NCBI GenBank assembly: GCA_007827375.1
Contig: VISH01000002.1
Span: 2,009,001-2,073,000, forward strand
Source of the DNA: Alteromonadaceae bacterium 2753L.S.0a.02
GTDB taxonomy: Bacteria; Pseudomonadota; Gammaproteobacteria; Pseudomonadales; Cellvibrionaceae
Direction: 5' to 3'
Length of the DNA stretch: 64,000 nucleotides
Numbering within the stretch: position 1 is the stretch's first letter; the number at the start of each line of letters is the position of its first letter. Both the position numbers and the translations under genes were made by a program. Below the pieces are notes generated by a model, which saw only the letters and a program-made list of their open reading frames with translations, was not told the origin of the DNA and ran no database searches. Positions 33,398-41,684 of this stretch are shown here, piece after piece.

Positions 33398-34999
33398 TTA
33401 AGCGGCGAGATTCGCAAGCTTTTCAAGCTCGTTGTATTTTAAGGCTTTGTCAGGAACGTGTAGTACACGCAACTCCGGGGTACGTTCATTCGCGTTGACA
33501 CCACTCCCGCCGACGAGCTGCCACTGCTCTTTAATTGTAGCGGTTAAATATTCGCTATCTGTGTGGTCATCAATAAGAAATAAGAGGTTTTTTAGTGGAA
33601 TCCGTCTAAGCACCTCGCACACTTCGAACCGGCAACCCGTATTTTTGGCTTGAAAGCCCCGCAGATCCATTATTGCGCGTTTTGTATTCTCCATAAGTGC
33701 CGTCACCGACGCTTGCCACGTATTGGCGTGGCAGAACAACTCCTCAATGGGATAAAAACCATCAACTGCGCCTGGATTTTGTATCATTTCGAGGCGCTTT
33801 CGGAGGGATTGGTCATCTTTAATGTAAAGTGAACCGAGGTTTAGCGAAACAAATCTCATGAATTCGGGCGGGGTTATAAGGCTGAGATTCATGTCTGGCC
33901 CGGAAATCATGTAAATAGGACCACGGCGTCGCCAATTCACTGAAAAACTGCCAAACAGTGCTTGACCTCGGTTACCCATTTCAAAAACCCGAAGCCATAC
34001 TAAAGCTTGGCCTTTGGCAGACACTGTATGTGTTGCGAAAATTTTATAACACGCGAAGGTTATGGCGAAACATAGAATTGCCCATAGCAGTCCGAAGACA
34101 CTTTGAAAGGCGTAATTAAAATTGTGGAAAACTGCAAAAATTAACCAAAGTGCAGCGACATTCAAGCTGATATCATTAAACGCTCCTTTCCTGTAGTAAA
34201 CCCCGATCGTTCGCAGTAACAATGCACCCAAAAAGCCGAACACCAGCAGACTAATACCAAGCCAGGTAATGATGGCACCCCACGAGCCCAAACCAAGCGC
34301 TAACATAATGTCGGCTGCTGTCGCAAGGCGTGTGTCATTGTTTACTACCCAGTAATCTGCCAGAGCTGTACCAGTAAGTGCCGTTACCCAGAAGGCAAAC
34401 ACCAATGGGAAAATCGCGCGCCAACGGCTTGCCAGTAGCATGGCGCTAACAAGCGAAAGTAAAAAATCCGAATAAACCCAAAAGAACAACAGCTGTAACA
34501 GATTTATCTGGCGACTTACTGCGATAACCAAAAAGCAAACTGCGAGAAAAACGATGAAATAAACGCTTAGTGGATATTTCATTCGTAATCCCAGTGCCGC
34601 GGCAATAATTACCGTCGGCCAAAGGTAAACCACCATTAGAAACAACATTCTGTAGGGGCTAAATTCACCGAAATAAAACAGGGGAGGTAAGGTTGTGAGC
34701 AGGGAATATACCACGCCAGATATAAGCAATACGCTGCTGATACGCTGATAAACAGTTGCTTTTTTTGTTGCGACTAATTTGTCGGCAGCTTCAATATTAA
34801 TGCTTAAGCTTGCAGTGGGCTCGATTTGTCGATGGATGTTTGTGACTTCATTTTGTGCGCCACCAGAAATGGTGTGCATGGCGAGGAGATGTTTTTTTCG
34901 ATACCGGGACACCAGTAGCAGGCACGATAGAGGTGTGGCGATGAGCGCTGCAGCTAATACGATTAGTACTAAAACGAGTGTAAGGTTATTACTGTCCAT
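33398..34999 (-). CDS. multi-pass membrane protein of unknown function
   Basis: A 533-residue protein. About the first 330 residues contain some ten transmembrane helices; the last 200 form a soluble domain (from about NRGQALFGSFSVNWRR) with no motif I recognise. The ATG at 34999 is chosen over a TTG four codons earlier. It is alone, diverging from a small secreted protein gene. No link to nitrogen fixation can be shown. Confidence 0.82.
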   Translation of the reverse strand: MDSNNLTLVLVLIVLAAALIATPLSCLLLVSRYRKKHLLAMHTISGGAQNEVTNIHRQIEPTASLSINIEAADKLVATKKATVYQRISSVLLISGVVYSLLTTLPPLFYFGEFSPYRMLFLMVVYLWPTVIIAAALGLRMKYPLSVYFIVFLAVCFLVIAVSRQINLLQLLFFWVYSDFLLSLVSAMLLASRWRAIFPLVFAFWVTALTGTALADYWVVNNDTRLATAADIMLALGLGSWGAIITWLGISLLVFGFLGALLLRTIGVYYRKGAFNDISLNVAALWLIFAVFHNFNYAFQSVFGLLWAILCFAITFACYKIFATHTVSAKGQALVWLRVFEMGNRGQALFGSFSVNWRRRGPIYMISGPDMNLSLITPPEFMRFVSLNLGSLYIKDDQSLRKRLEMIQNPGAVDGFYPIEELFCHANTWQASVTALMENTKRAIMDLRGFQAKNTGCRFEVCEVLRRIPLKNLLFLIDDHTDSEYLTATIKEQWQLVGGSGVNANERTPELRVLHVPDKALKYNELEKLANLAA

Positions 35000-35250
35000 G
35001 CAAGATACCAAATTACCCTTTACATTCGAGTAGTATAGTGGCCTGTCGAGCTATAAAACTGAATATAACTTTTCGCCGGAGTACAAAAAAGTAACAGTAA
35101 CATGCTGGGCAAACTGTGAAAAAATTACTTATTCAGCGGGAAAAAGTTCACAGCGTCTTGGGCAAGCTTGCGTTTAAATGCTTGTAAAGAGTGGATAGTT
35201 GCCGCAGTGCCGCGTAATAGAGCCTTAATAGGTACGAGGTTGATCGAGCT

Positions 35251-35592
35251 ATGAACAGACAAGACAGGCTGTTGAATGGCGTTTGGTGGTTGTGTGCAGT
35301 GATGGCGCTTACCCTTGTGTTACTAGTTCCTGAAGCGATGGCGCAACGTTATGTAGTCGTAAACGGCCAACTTATGGCTCCGGAGCAAATTGCTTTTTTG
35401 GAGCAGATGGCCTGCGGCAGAGTGCCTAACGGGCGTTATTGGCTAAATCTGAACACGGGGGTGTGGGGGTATGAAGGTGATCCGACACCACGGGGTCAGC
35501 TTACCGGAAATTGTTATGGTAATACGCAGCGAAAACCCAGTCTTTCTGAACGGGGTTTACTGTATTCGCCGGGAGAAATCTTGCGTGATTAG
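35251..35592 (+). CDS. small exported protein of unknown function
   Basis: A 113-residue protein with an N-terminal signal peptide or anchor (VWWLCAVMALTLVLLVPEAMAQ). The mature part has two cysteines (MACGRVPNGRYW, GNCYGN) that may form a disulfide and an asparagine/glycine-rich YWLNLNTGVWGYEGDP segment. It is found as a small stand-alone gene; I do not know the family. Confidence 0.75.
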   Translation: MNRQDRLLNGVWWLCAVMALTLVLLVPEAMAQRYVVVNGQLMAPEQIAFLEQMACGRVPNGRYWLNLNTGVWGYEGDPTPRGQLTGNCYGNTQRKPSLSERGLLYSPGEILRD

Positions 35593-35637
35593 CGTTTAAT
35601 CTATGCGCTCGATAGCACTGTGCTGATTTTCGCCGGT

Positions 35638-36231
35638 TTATTTCTGGAATGTTTCACACTGGAGCTTCAACACGGAAGCTAACTGCGCGATACCTGTAAA
35701 CGCTGTTTTATAGATAAGCCAAGCTTCATCGACGTCTTGTTTTTTAAAGGTAACTATTTCCAGCAGCAAGCGATTAGTTGACTTAAAAACCACGTCACCG
35801 CTCATTACAATCCAGGCATCATTAGTCACCCATTTATCCATAAACTCATACAAATTAGCAAATGTGCGTTTGAGCAGGGGGTAGCTGGTTTTAATATCTT
35901 TCATGGTAGAGAGCTCCAGGTAATGTTCGTGGGCGCTCTCTGTAAAATGCCTGGGTTTACTGGCGTACTGCAAAAATGTTTGTTGGTATTCTTGCTGGGC
36001 AGTATCGAATTGGGTTTCAAATTTTTCATAGCTGTCTATCGCTGTGAGTGGCGCGAGCGCCTCGACCACAACGCCGTAGCAGCCCGGCAATGCGGCAATC
36101 ATTTCGTTGTAGAGTCGCCGAAAATCAGAATCGGGCAATGTACTGTTGACGATACTCGATAAACCCTGCCATTCGATTGCGGTAGCGTTAAGGGTTGCCA
36201 GCTCTTTACAAATTTTTAGTTCCAGACCCAC
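35638..36231 (-). CDS. unknown protein near nif genes
   Basis: A 197-residue, mostly helical soluble protein without a recognised domain. The start is GTG with GAGGT four bases upstream. It lies 8 bases downstream of the YegP-like gene and is thus its operon partner. Confidence 0.75.
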   Translation of the reverse strand: MGLELKICKELATLNATAIEWQGLSSIVNSTLPDSDFRRLYNEMIAALPGCYGVVVEALAPLTAIDSYEKFETQFDTAQQEYQQTFLQYASKPRHFTESAHEHYLELSTMKDIKTSYPLLKRTFANLYEFMDKWVTNDAWIVMSGDVVFKSTNRLLLEIVTFKKQDVDEAWLIYKTAFTGIAQLASVLKLQCETFQK

Positions 36232-36238
36232 AATTACC

Positions 36239-36568
36239 TCACGCCATCTCGCTGATTTCTGCTACGCAGGCGTTATCTTTAACATCGTGCAAGGCGGCAT
36301 CGAAGCTCATTTGATTGTCGTACAGCAGGCTTTTAGCGATGATTTGACCAGCACTGTCTTTAATGACGAAAAATGTTTCGCCACTGGCGACTTTACCGGC
36401 AGCGATCTGCTGGCTCATGAGTGAACCAACGCGCACGTCCTGAATGGCTTTTTCAGCAGCTTCGCGATTTTCAAACTCACCGCCGATCAGCATTTGCTCG
36501 CCTTTACCGCTCAGTAGGTTAAACGTAAAGAGCCCATCTTGCTCAGAAATTTGAAACGTTGCAGACAT
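36239..36568 (-). CDS. DUF1508 (YegP-like) protein
   Basis: A 109-residue protein with two tandem copies of the short DUF1508 motif: FQISEQDGLFTFNLLSGKGEQMLIGGEF...REAAEKAIQDVR and FFVIKDSAGQIIAKSLLYDNQMSFDAALHDVK. The function of this family is unknown; it is widely found as a small beta-sheet protein. It faces a divergent DUF6156-like gene across 45 bases. Confidence 0.83.
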   Translation of the reverse strand: MSATFQISEQDGLFTFNLLSGKGEQMLIGGEFENREAAEKAIQDVRVGSLMSQQIAAGKVASGETFFVIKDSAGQIIAKSLLYDNQMSFDAALHDVKDNACVAEISEMA

Positions 36569-36589
36569 ATCGAAACCCCGTTAAATTAG

Positions 36590-36607
36590 CCCCTTTTTTT
36601 AAAGGGG
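36590..36607 (+). promoter_or_regulatory. hairpin covering the ribosome-binding site of the next gene
   Basis: CCCCTTT and AAAGGGG form a 7-bp stem with a TTTT loop, and the AGGGG arm is the ribosome-binding site of the gene starting at 36614. It could reduce or tune translation of that small protein. Function is inferred only from the sequence. Confidence 0.45.
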
Positions 36608-36613
36608 AAAAAC

Positions 36614-36889
36614 ATGAAAGCCAATAACACTTATGATCGTTACTATTTATCGTATACCGGCGTGCGCCTACCATTGAAACTCGTTAATCCGCTAGAACCT
36701 GCTGAAATCGAAAACAGAAATACTTTTTTTGGAGCTGTACTCGATGATCAGGGGCGTGAGGCCATCATTCATAAGGTCGTCTATGGCGATATTGAATTGG
36801 CACATATTTACGGGTTTGACGAAGACGGTAAGCTACGCTGGGCCGAAATCACCAATGCTGATGAAGAGACCCAGCGCTTGGAATTCTGA
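36614..36889 (+). CDS. small protein (DUF6156-like)
   Basis: A 91-residue protein starting MKANNTYDRYYLSYTGVRLPLKLVNPL. This motif matches my memory of DUF6156, a short family often near nif genes. It has an acidic C-terminus. It is a single gene on plus between two minus genes; its ribosome-binding site is in a hairpin. Confidence 0.8.
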   Translation: MKANNTYDRYYLSYTGVRLPLKLVNPLEPAEIENRNTFFGAVLDDQGREAIIHKVVYGDIELAHIYGFDEDGKLRWAEITNADEETQRLEF

Positions 36890-36920
36890 TTACTCGAGAA
36901 TTCGCCTGGAAATACCTGTT

Positions 36921-37121
36921 TTAGTGTTTTTCAAAACACTTGGGGCAATAGGTAACTGCATCAAAGTAACCACGGCTTTTCTTGTAAGCGGCATCGCCAC
37001 TTGCAAAAGAACCCAGGTATTTAAGGGTGGTTAATTCGGGCAGCTCTGCGCAGTTACTTTTGTGGATTTCGTGTCCTTTGGTGTCGTCTACGGCAGTTAG
37101 TGAAACAAAAAACTCAGCCAT
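36921..37121 (-). CDS. small His/Cys protein of unknown function
   Basis: A 66-residue protein. It has the pattern HEIHKSNCAELPELTTLKYL and ends with TYCPKCFEKH, so three cysteines and several histidines that could bind a metal such as zinc. AGGAGAA precedes the ATG. It follows the LRR gene by 23 bases and so belongs to the sigma-54-driven unit at 37775. Confidence 0.78.
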   Translation of the reverse strand: MAEFFVSLTAVDDTKGHEIHKSNCAELPELTTLKYLGSFASGDAAYKKSRGYFDAVTYCPKCFEKH

Positions 37122-37144
37122 GGGAGTTCTCCTGATCTGGGGGA

Positions 37145-37699
37145 TTAAAGTTTAAGGTTGTGGTCGGTAACCAATTCCTTCAGTCGACTTATGGTTTCAT
37201 CATCGAGCTTGGTATTCTCTGCTTTAATGATGAACGGTTTAACGTTTTCGGGAAGCACCAAGGTTTCCAACTCATTATCGCTTACTTGAATTTGCTCAAT
37301 AAAAGGGTTGTTTGAGAGGTCAAGTTCCGTGAGATCGTTTTTATTGGCGTACAAATTTTCCAGTTTGGTGAGCGGTGTTAGATCCAGTTCGGAAATGTCG
37401 TTAATAAAAATCTCAAGGTGGGTGAGGTTTGGATTAGCGCTTAAATCGATTTCTTCGATTTCGTTGTTACCCAAGTAGACTTCTTCGAGTAAGGGGTTGG
37501 AGCTCAAATCGATATCTGTTAAGCGGTTGCGGGTTAGGTCGAGTAACCTCAAATTGGGGAAGTGCTCTAAACCGTTAACCTTAACTATCGAACTTTTACG
37601 TGCCCGAATTTCAGTAACTTCTTCAGCATTTTCCAAACCTGTTGCTAAAACAGCTTCTTTAAATGCGTCGTCTTCAAATTCAATTTCACTCAGCTTCAT
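37145..37699 (-). CDS. leucine-rich-repeat protein under sigma-54 control
   Basis: A 184-residue protein made of about six leucine-rich repeats of about 21 residues (LRLLDLTRNRLTDIDLSSN, LEEVYLGNNEIEEIDLSAN). No signal peptide is seen, so it is cytoplasmic. Such proteins bind partners; which one is unknown. It has a -24/-12 promoter and a NifA site upstream, so it is likely part of the nif regulon. Confidence 0.86.
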   Translation of the reverse strand: MKLSEIEFEDDAFKEAVLATGLENAEEVTEIRARKSSIVKVNGLEHFPNLRLLDLTRNRLTDIDLSSNPLLEEVYLGNNEIEEIDLSANPNLTHLEIFINDISELDLTPLTKLENLYANKNDLTELDLSNNPFIEQIQVSDNELETLVLPENVKPFIIKAENTKLDDETISRLKELVTDHNLKL

Positions 37700-37774
37700 A
37701 TAGTTTTACCTGTTAAGCCATGAAGAAATGAAAGTGGGAATTGCTTGCCCGTTCTTTACGTTCGAAAGGTATTT

Positions 37775-37791
37775 AGCAAATAGCTGGCCAA
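37775..37791 (-). promoter_or_regulatory. sigma-54 promoter of LRR gene
   Basis: On minus the site is TTGGCCAGCTATTTGCT, with GG-N10-GC spacing and good halves, 75 bases before the LRR ATG. A NifA site lies about 115 bases further upstream. Confidence 0.75.
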
Positions 37792-37895
37792 GAAAAATCT
37801 GCCTTTTTTGACCCTGCTCAAGTTGGGGTTAATTAAATAAATTCTTTATAAATCAAGTAATTAAAAATTGCAGCCGATTACGCGAGGGTAGCGGT

Positions 37896-37911
37896 TGTAG
37901 GATTTACGACA
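37896..37911. promoter_or_regulatory. NifA activator site for LRR gene
   Basis: TGTAGGATTTACGACA (minus strand TGTCGTAAATCCTACA) fits TGT-N10-ACA and has the TGTCGTA core. It overlaps the last codons of the 121-residue gene. Confidence 0.72.
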
Positions 37912-38269
37912 AGGCCACATCAGAGACGTTACACACCTCGAACAAACCCTGCGTACGTATACGCGCTTTGAAGGCTTTCATAACGGGGCGAGACAGCATG
38001 GTTTCAGCAAGAACACGCTTTTCGTAGATATCCAACTTGAGCATTTCATTAAGATTATTTCTGGCGTGATCAATAAACGCGTGCATATCGCTATCGAAAA
38101 TGTCGCCGGGGAGGTGTTTGACGGCATCGTAAAGTGTTGCCATAACCACCTTGTCAGTGGCAGACATTTTACATTTGCCGTCCAGGATTTTGAGCATCAC
38201 GGTTGTACTACAGTCCACTTCAATCGCTGAAAGCGGGTTTTCCTGTAACCATTGCTCAAGTTGAGCCAT
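37904..38269 (-). CDS. unknown protein after NifX-like gene
   Basis: A 121-residue helical protein without a family I recognise (MAQLEQWLQENPLSAIEVDC at the start). It has three cysteines, not in a cluster motif. It overlaps the preceding NifX-like gene by one base and is the last gene of the ald operon. Confidence 0.78.
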   Translation of the reverse strand: MAQLEQWLQENPLSAIEVDCSTTVMLKILDGKCKMSATDKVVMATLYDAVKHLPGDIFDSDMHAFIDHARNNLNEMLKLDIYEKRVLAETMLSRPVMKAFKARIRTQGLFEVCNVSDVALS

Positions 38270-38607
38270 TATATTTTTCCTGCGTAGTCAAGAAGTGACT
38301 CATCAATGGCTTCGTACGCGTATTCCGGAACGGAGGTTACGCCGATGTTGCTAAGCTTTTCTGTAGGTCCATCACCGATTTTTGCTGAAAAAACCGCCTG
38401 GCAGTCTTTAATGGTTTCCAAAATCTTAGCCATTGCAGATTGACTGCCAGTGTGACCGTGGCAATATTTATCGACTTCGCGCTTTTCAAGTAGTGAAAAG
38501 TTTTCGGCGGTAATTTCATAAATCCAGAAAGTGTCGGCATGACCAAAATGGAGGTTTACGGAAATGCCATCTTTACTGGCGATTGCTACTTTAACGCTAT
38601 CGCTCAT
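38269..38607 (-). CDS. NifX/NifB-C-terminal-like protein
   Basis: A 112-residue single-domain protein of the FeMo-co biosynthesis fold: VKVAIASKDGISVNLHFGHADTFWIYEI, EKREVDKYCHGHTGSQSAMAKIL. This is closest to the C-terminal domain of NifB, with the conserved Y-C-x-G/H segment. It could carry a cofactor precursor. It overlaps the AAA+ gene by 11 bases. Confidence 0.87.
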   Translation of the reverse strand: MSDSVKVAIASKDGISVNLHFGHADTFWIYEITAENFSLLEKREVDKYCHGHTGSQSAMAKILETIKDCQAVFSAKIGDGPTEKLSNIGVTSVPEYAYEAIDESLLDYAGKI

Positions 38608-40300
38608 GGTGTTGGTCTAACCCCCTAAAAATACTGCAGCGTTCAAAGACATCCATGGTTGGCGAAACGGATTTGTGTTGGCAATATTTGGCTACCAGTT
38701 TGGCGAGCCCTTTGATATCACGACCGCAGGCTGTAGGGAACTCATTAGCAAGTTTCTGTGTCATGCCTGGCTCTAAAATCAGGTTAAACTGTTCGCTCAT
38801 CACTTCCCATATGCGACAGCGGTCTTCGAACTCAGGGGGATGGTATTTTATTAAAGCAATACAACGACTAACGATGGCTTCGTCAATATCATTGACTCGG
38901 TTCGTGGTGAGAAATAACAAACCATTAAAATATTCCAAAACCCGTAAAAATACGCCGACGACCGCGTTTGCCGAGATATTGTCGTCGCGGCGTTTTATAT
39001 ATACGTCCGCTTCGTCGATCAGCATAACCGCACCCCATCGCTGCGCACGGGTAAGTGTGTCTTTAAGGGCCTTTTCCATTTCGGTAACGTTCAAACCTAA
39101 TTGCCCGGAATGTACGCGATACAGCGGCCGTTTAATGATTTCTGAATATACTTCTGCTGTGAGCGTTTTACCAACACCGGCCGGCCCAGCACAGAGTACT
39201 GTGGTTCCTCCAGACTTGCCTTCTACGATGTCATCCATCAGCAGGTCCATTTCGGCGGTGAGAATATCGATCAGGTCGGTTTGTTCGGGGGGTAATACCA
39301 GTTTGTCTTTCAGTTCCGGCTGATAGACATACTCTTCCATATCATCCACATGCACCCAAAGGTGGTGATGCAACTCCAGGTGAAACATGAGTACGTATCC
39401 GTGCACTGGTAATTGCGTAAACAGATTTTCAGGCATGGCGTCTTGCAAGGCTTCAGTTTCTTTTTCCACCTTGTCGTTGTAGTTCATGCTTTTTCCGGCT
39501 TTACGCAAATATTTCGCGAGAATATTACCGGGTGCATCCAAGGTGAGTTCTCTGGTTTGAAGAATTTCTTCGTCGTTTACCAGTTTTGCCCATCCGCCAG
39601 ATGAGGATAAAACCACGAGACTTTTGCGAGTCCAGTCTTGGCTGCGATGACTCGACGATGGATCTTCGGCATATATACCGATACCACGTGCAATAAACTG
39701 ACGCCCATATTCAGATCGCCAATCAAAATACTTGGCCGAAGAATTGTCGTAGGCCGCGATTAATTCAGCCGTTTCCCGCAGAAAACCTTTTTCAGCAAAA
39801 ATTTCTGCAATGCTATTACCGTGAATATCTTTCTCAAGAATACTGATATTCACGGTTTGAATTTTACCGAGGCTGTTGGTTTTTAGTTCTATTAGCAGGC
39901 GACCGCTTTCTTCCTCGCCAGGTGGTGTAAAATCAACTCGGGTTACTAAGTAGGCAAGCGGTTTCCCGGCGGAATTGATTTTGAACATCCAACCTCGAAT
40001 GGCTTTTTCTGTGAGGAAACGCGTAACAGCAGGAACCAGTTTTTCCAAATCGCCCTTGTCGAATTTCTCATCGTTGGCACTAATGGCACTTTGAAGTGTT
40101 GCAATGTGCGCGACACGGCCTTCCATTGTAGGGCCAGCAGCAGCGTATAAATCTTTCAGGTAATTCATGTGATCTGCAGAAAATCGTTGAAAGGCGACCT
40201 CTGCACGACTGCCAAACTTGAGCTGTTCAGATAGAAACTCAAGCTCACTGAAGCGGCTTACCATGGCTTCTACATAGGGTTTTTCGATTTGAAGTTTCAT
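38597..40300 (-). CDS. AAA+ ATPase of unknown function in the nif region
   Basis: A 567-residue protein. Residues about 1-330 are unique; the rest is one AAA module with Walker A GPAGVGKTLTAEV, Walker B AVMLIDEADVYI and sensor region TTNRVNDIDEAIVSRC. It resembles AAA proteins that remodel protein complexes. The ATG at 40300 overlaps the ald stop (ATGA) and has GAGG upstream. It could be a chaperone for a nif-related complex; that is inference from its place next to a NifX-like gene. Confidence 0.85.
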   Translation of the reverse strand: MKLQIEKPYVEAMVSRFSELEFLSEQLKFGSRAEVAFQRFSADHMNYLKDLYAAAGPTMEGRVAHIATLQSAISANDEKFDKGDLEKLVPAVTRFLTEKAIRGWMFKINSAGKPLAYLVTRVDFTPPGEEESGRLLIELKTNSLGKIQTVNISILEKDIHGNSIAEIFAEKGFLRETAELIAAYDNSSAKYFDWRSEYGRQFIARGIGIYAEDPSSSHRSQDWTRKSLVVLSSSGGWAKLVNDEEILQTRELTLDAPGNILAKYLRKAGKSMNYNDKVEKETEALQDAMPENLFTQLPVHGYVLMFHLELHHHLWVHVDDMEEYVYQPELKDKLVLPPEQTDLIDILTAEMDLLMDDIVEGKSGGTTVLCAGPAGVGKTLTAEVYSEIIKRPLYRVHSGQLGLNVTEMEKALKDTLTRAQRWGAVMLIDEADVYIKRRDDNISANAVVGVFLRVLEYFNGLLFLTTNRVNDIDEAIVSRCIALIKYHPPEFEDRCRIWEVMSEQFNLILEPGMTQKLANEFPTACGRDIKGLAKLVAKYCQHKSVSPTMDVFERCSIFRGLDQHHER

Positions 40301-41430
40301 GCTTGCCTCGGCCAACTTGTAAATAAGAGTTCTTCAGCGGTGTAGCATCTCTCCCCGTAGGCACTTGCCACCGCTGGGTGCGTTATTTTGCCTTCTGCAA
40401 TATTGAGGCCCGCCAGTAAGTGGGGGTTATCCTGCAGTGCGAGTACGCCCTTATTTGCCAACGCAATCACAAAGGGGAGGGTGGCATTGGTCAATGCCCA
40501 AGTGGAGGTGTTGGCGACGGCACCCGGCATATTGGCGACACAGTAGTGCACAATATTTTGTTCGATAAATGTAGGGTGTTGATGGGTAGTCGCTTTACTG
40601 GTTTCGAAACATCCGCCCTGATCAATTGCAACATCTACGAGCACCGAGCCGGGTTTCATGCAGCTCAGCTGCTCACGACGTACGAGTTTGGGCGCCGATG
40701 CACCCGGCACGAGTACCGCACCTATCACGGCGTCAGACAGCTGCAGTTGTTGTTCGATGGTTTCCTGAGTGGCGTAGAGTGTTGCAATACGGGAATCAAA
40801 TATTTCGTCAATGTTTTTAAGGCGAGGCAGAGATTTATCAACAATCGTTACCTGGGCGCCCAGCCCCATGGCCATGCGTGCGGCATTAAGCCCCACGACA
40901 CCACCTCCGATTACCAATACCTTACCCGCAGCAACACCGGGTACACCACCCAGTAAAATACCGGAGCCGCCGTTTATTTTTTCGAGACAATGGGCCGCAG
41001 CCTGAATTGACAACCTACCCGCAACTTCGCTCATCGGGGCCAATAAAGGTAGGCCACCGTTGCTGTCAGTTACGGTTTCATAGGCGATGCCAATGGCACC
41101 GCTTTTTTTTAAAAGATCTGTTTGTACGGGATCTGGCGCTAAATGTAAGAAAGTGAACAATATCTGTTTTTCCCGCAACATACGACATTCGTCGGGCTGT
41201 GGTTCTTTCACTTTTACGATCATCGGGCAGCCTGCGAAGATTTCCTGAGGGCTGTCGACGATTGTTGCACCGGCCGCTTGATAGGCATCGTTGCTCAGTC
41301 CAATGGCTTGTCCTGCGTTACTTTCGATCCATACTTCGTGACCGGCAATGCAAAGCTCCCGAGCGCCTGCCGGGGTTAAACCTACACGAAATTCCTGGGC
41401 TTTGATTTCCTTCGGAACGCCTACACGCAT
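40297..41430 (-). CDS. ald: alanine dehydrogenase
   Basis: A 377-residue NAD-dependent alanine dehydrogenase, which interconverts pyruvate plus ammonium and alanine. It has MRVGVPKEIKAQEFRVGLTPAGA at the start, the KVKEPQPDE substrate region, and the NAD-binding GGGVVGLNAARMAMGLGA. Length is normal. It begins an operon with the AAA+ ATPase and two small genes. In a nif island it might assimilate or recycle newly fixed ammonium. No correctly spaced sigma-54 site was found ahead of it. Confidence 0.95.
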   Translation of the reverse strand: MRVGVPKEIKAQEFRVGLTPAGARELCIAGHEVWIESNAGQAIGLSNDAYQAAGATIVDSPQEIFAGCPMIVKVKEPQPDECRMLREKQILFTFLHLAPDPVQTDLLKKSGAIGIAYETVTDSNGGLPLLAPMSEVAGRLSIQAAAHCLEKINGGSGILLGGVPGVAAGKVLVIGGGVVGLNAARMAMGLGAQVTIVDKSLPRLKNIDEIFDSRIATLYATQETIEQQLQLSDAVIGAVLVPGASAPKLVRREQLSCMKPGSVLVDVAIDQGGCFETSKATTHQHPTFIEQNIVHYCVANMPGAVANTSTWALTNATLPFVIALANKGVLALQDNPHLLAGLNIAEGKITHPAVASAYGERCYTAEELLFTSWPRQA

Positions 41431-41512
41431 AGCTCACCTCAATACAATAATGTCGTTAACCGGGAGTATAGTTCAATAAACATGCCATTCAGAGCCTTAG
41501 CTCGCATCGGAG

Positions 41513-41529
41513 TTGGCAATTCGTTTGCA
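41513..41529 (+). promoter_or_regulatory. sigma-54 promoter of the SagB-like operon
   Basis: TTGGCAATTCGTTTGCA is a near-perfect -24/-12 promoter with GG-N10-GC spacing. It lies about 155 bases before the SagB-like ATG. No complete TGT-N10-ACA site was found upstream; only a half site (TGTCGTTAA) near 41450. Confidence 0.78.
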
Positions 41530-41684
41530 GGGTATTCCTAGCACAGTTTTTTAATATCATTTTTCTATTAGAAGTCAGTGTGCGTGCATGGTTCGAGCTT
41601 GCACTGATTGGTGCACTTTTATTGCGTTAATAAATGTGAATCAACTATTTTATACAGCTCGAAAGCAGATGGAATATTAGGCAT

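Noticed and set aside
41470..41500. A sigma-54 promoter on minus for ald.
   Set aside because: The only candidate has GG-N9-GC spacing, one base too short.
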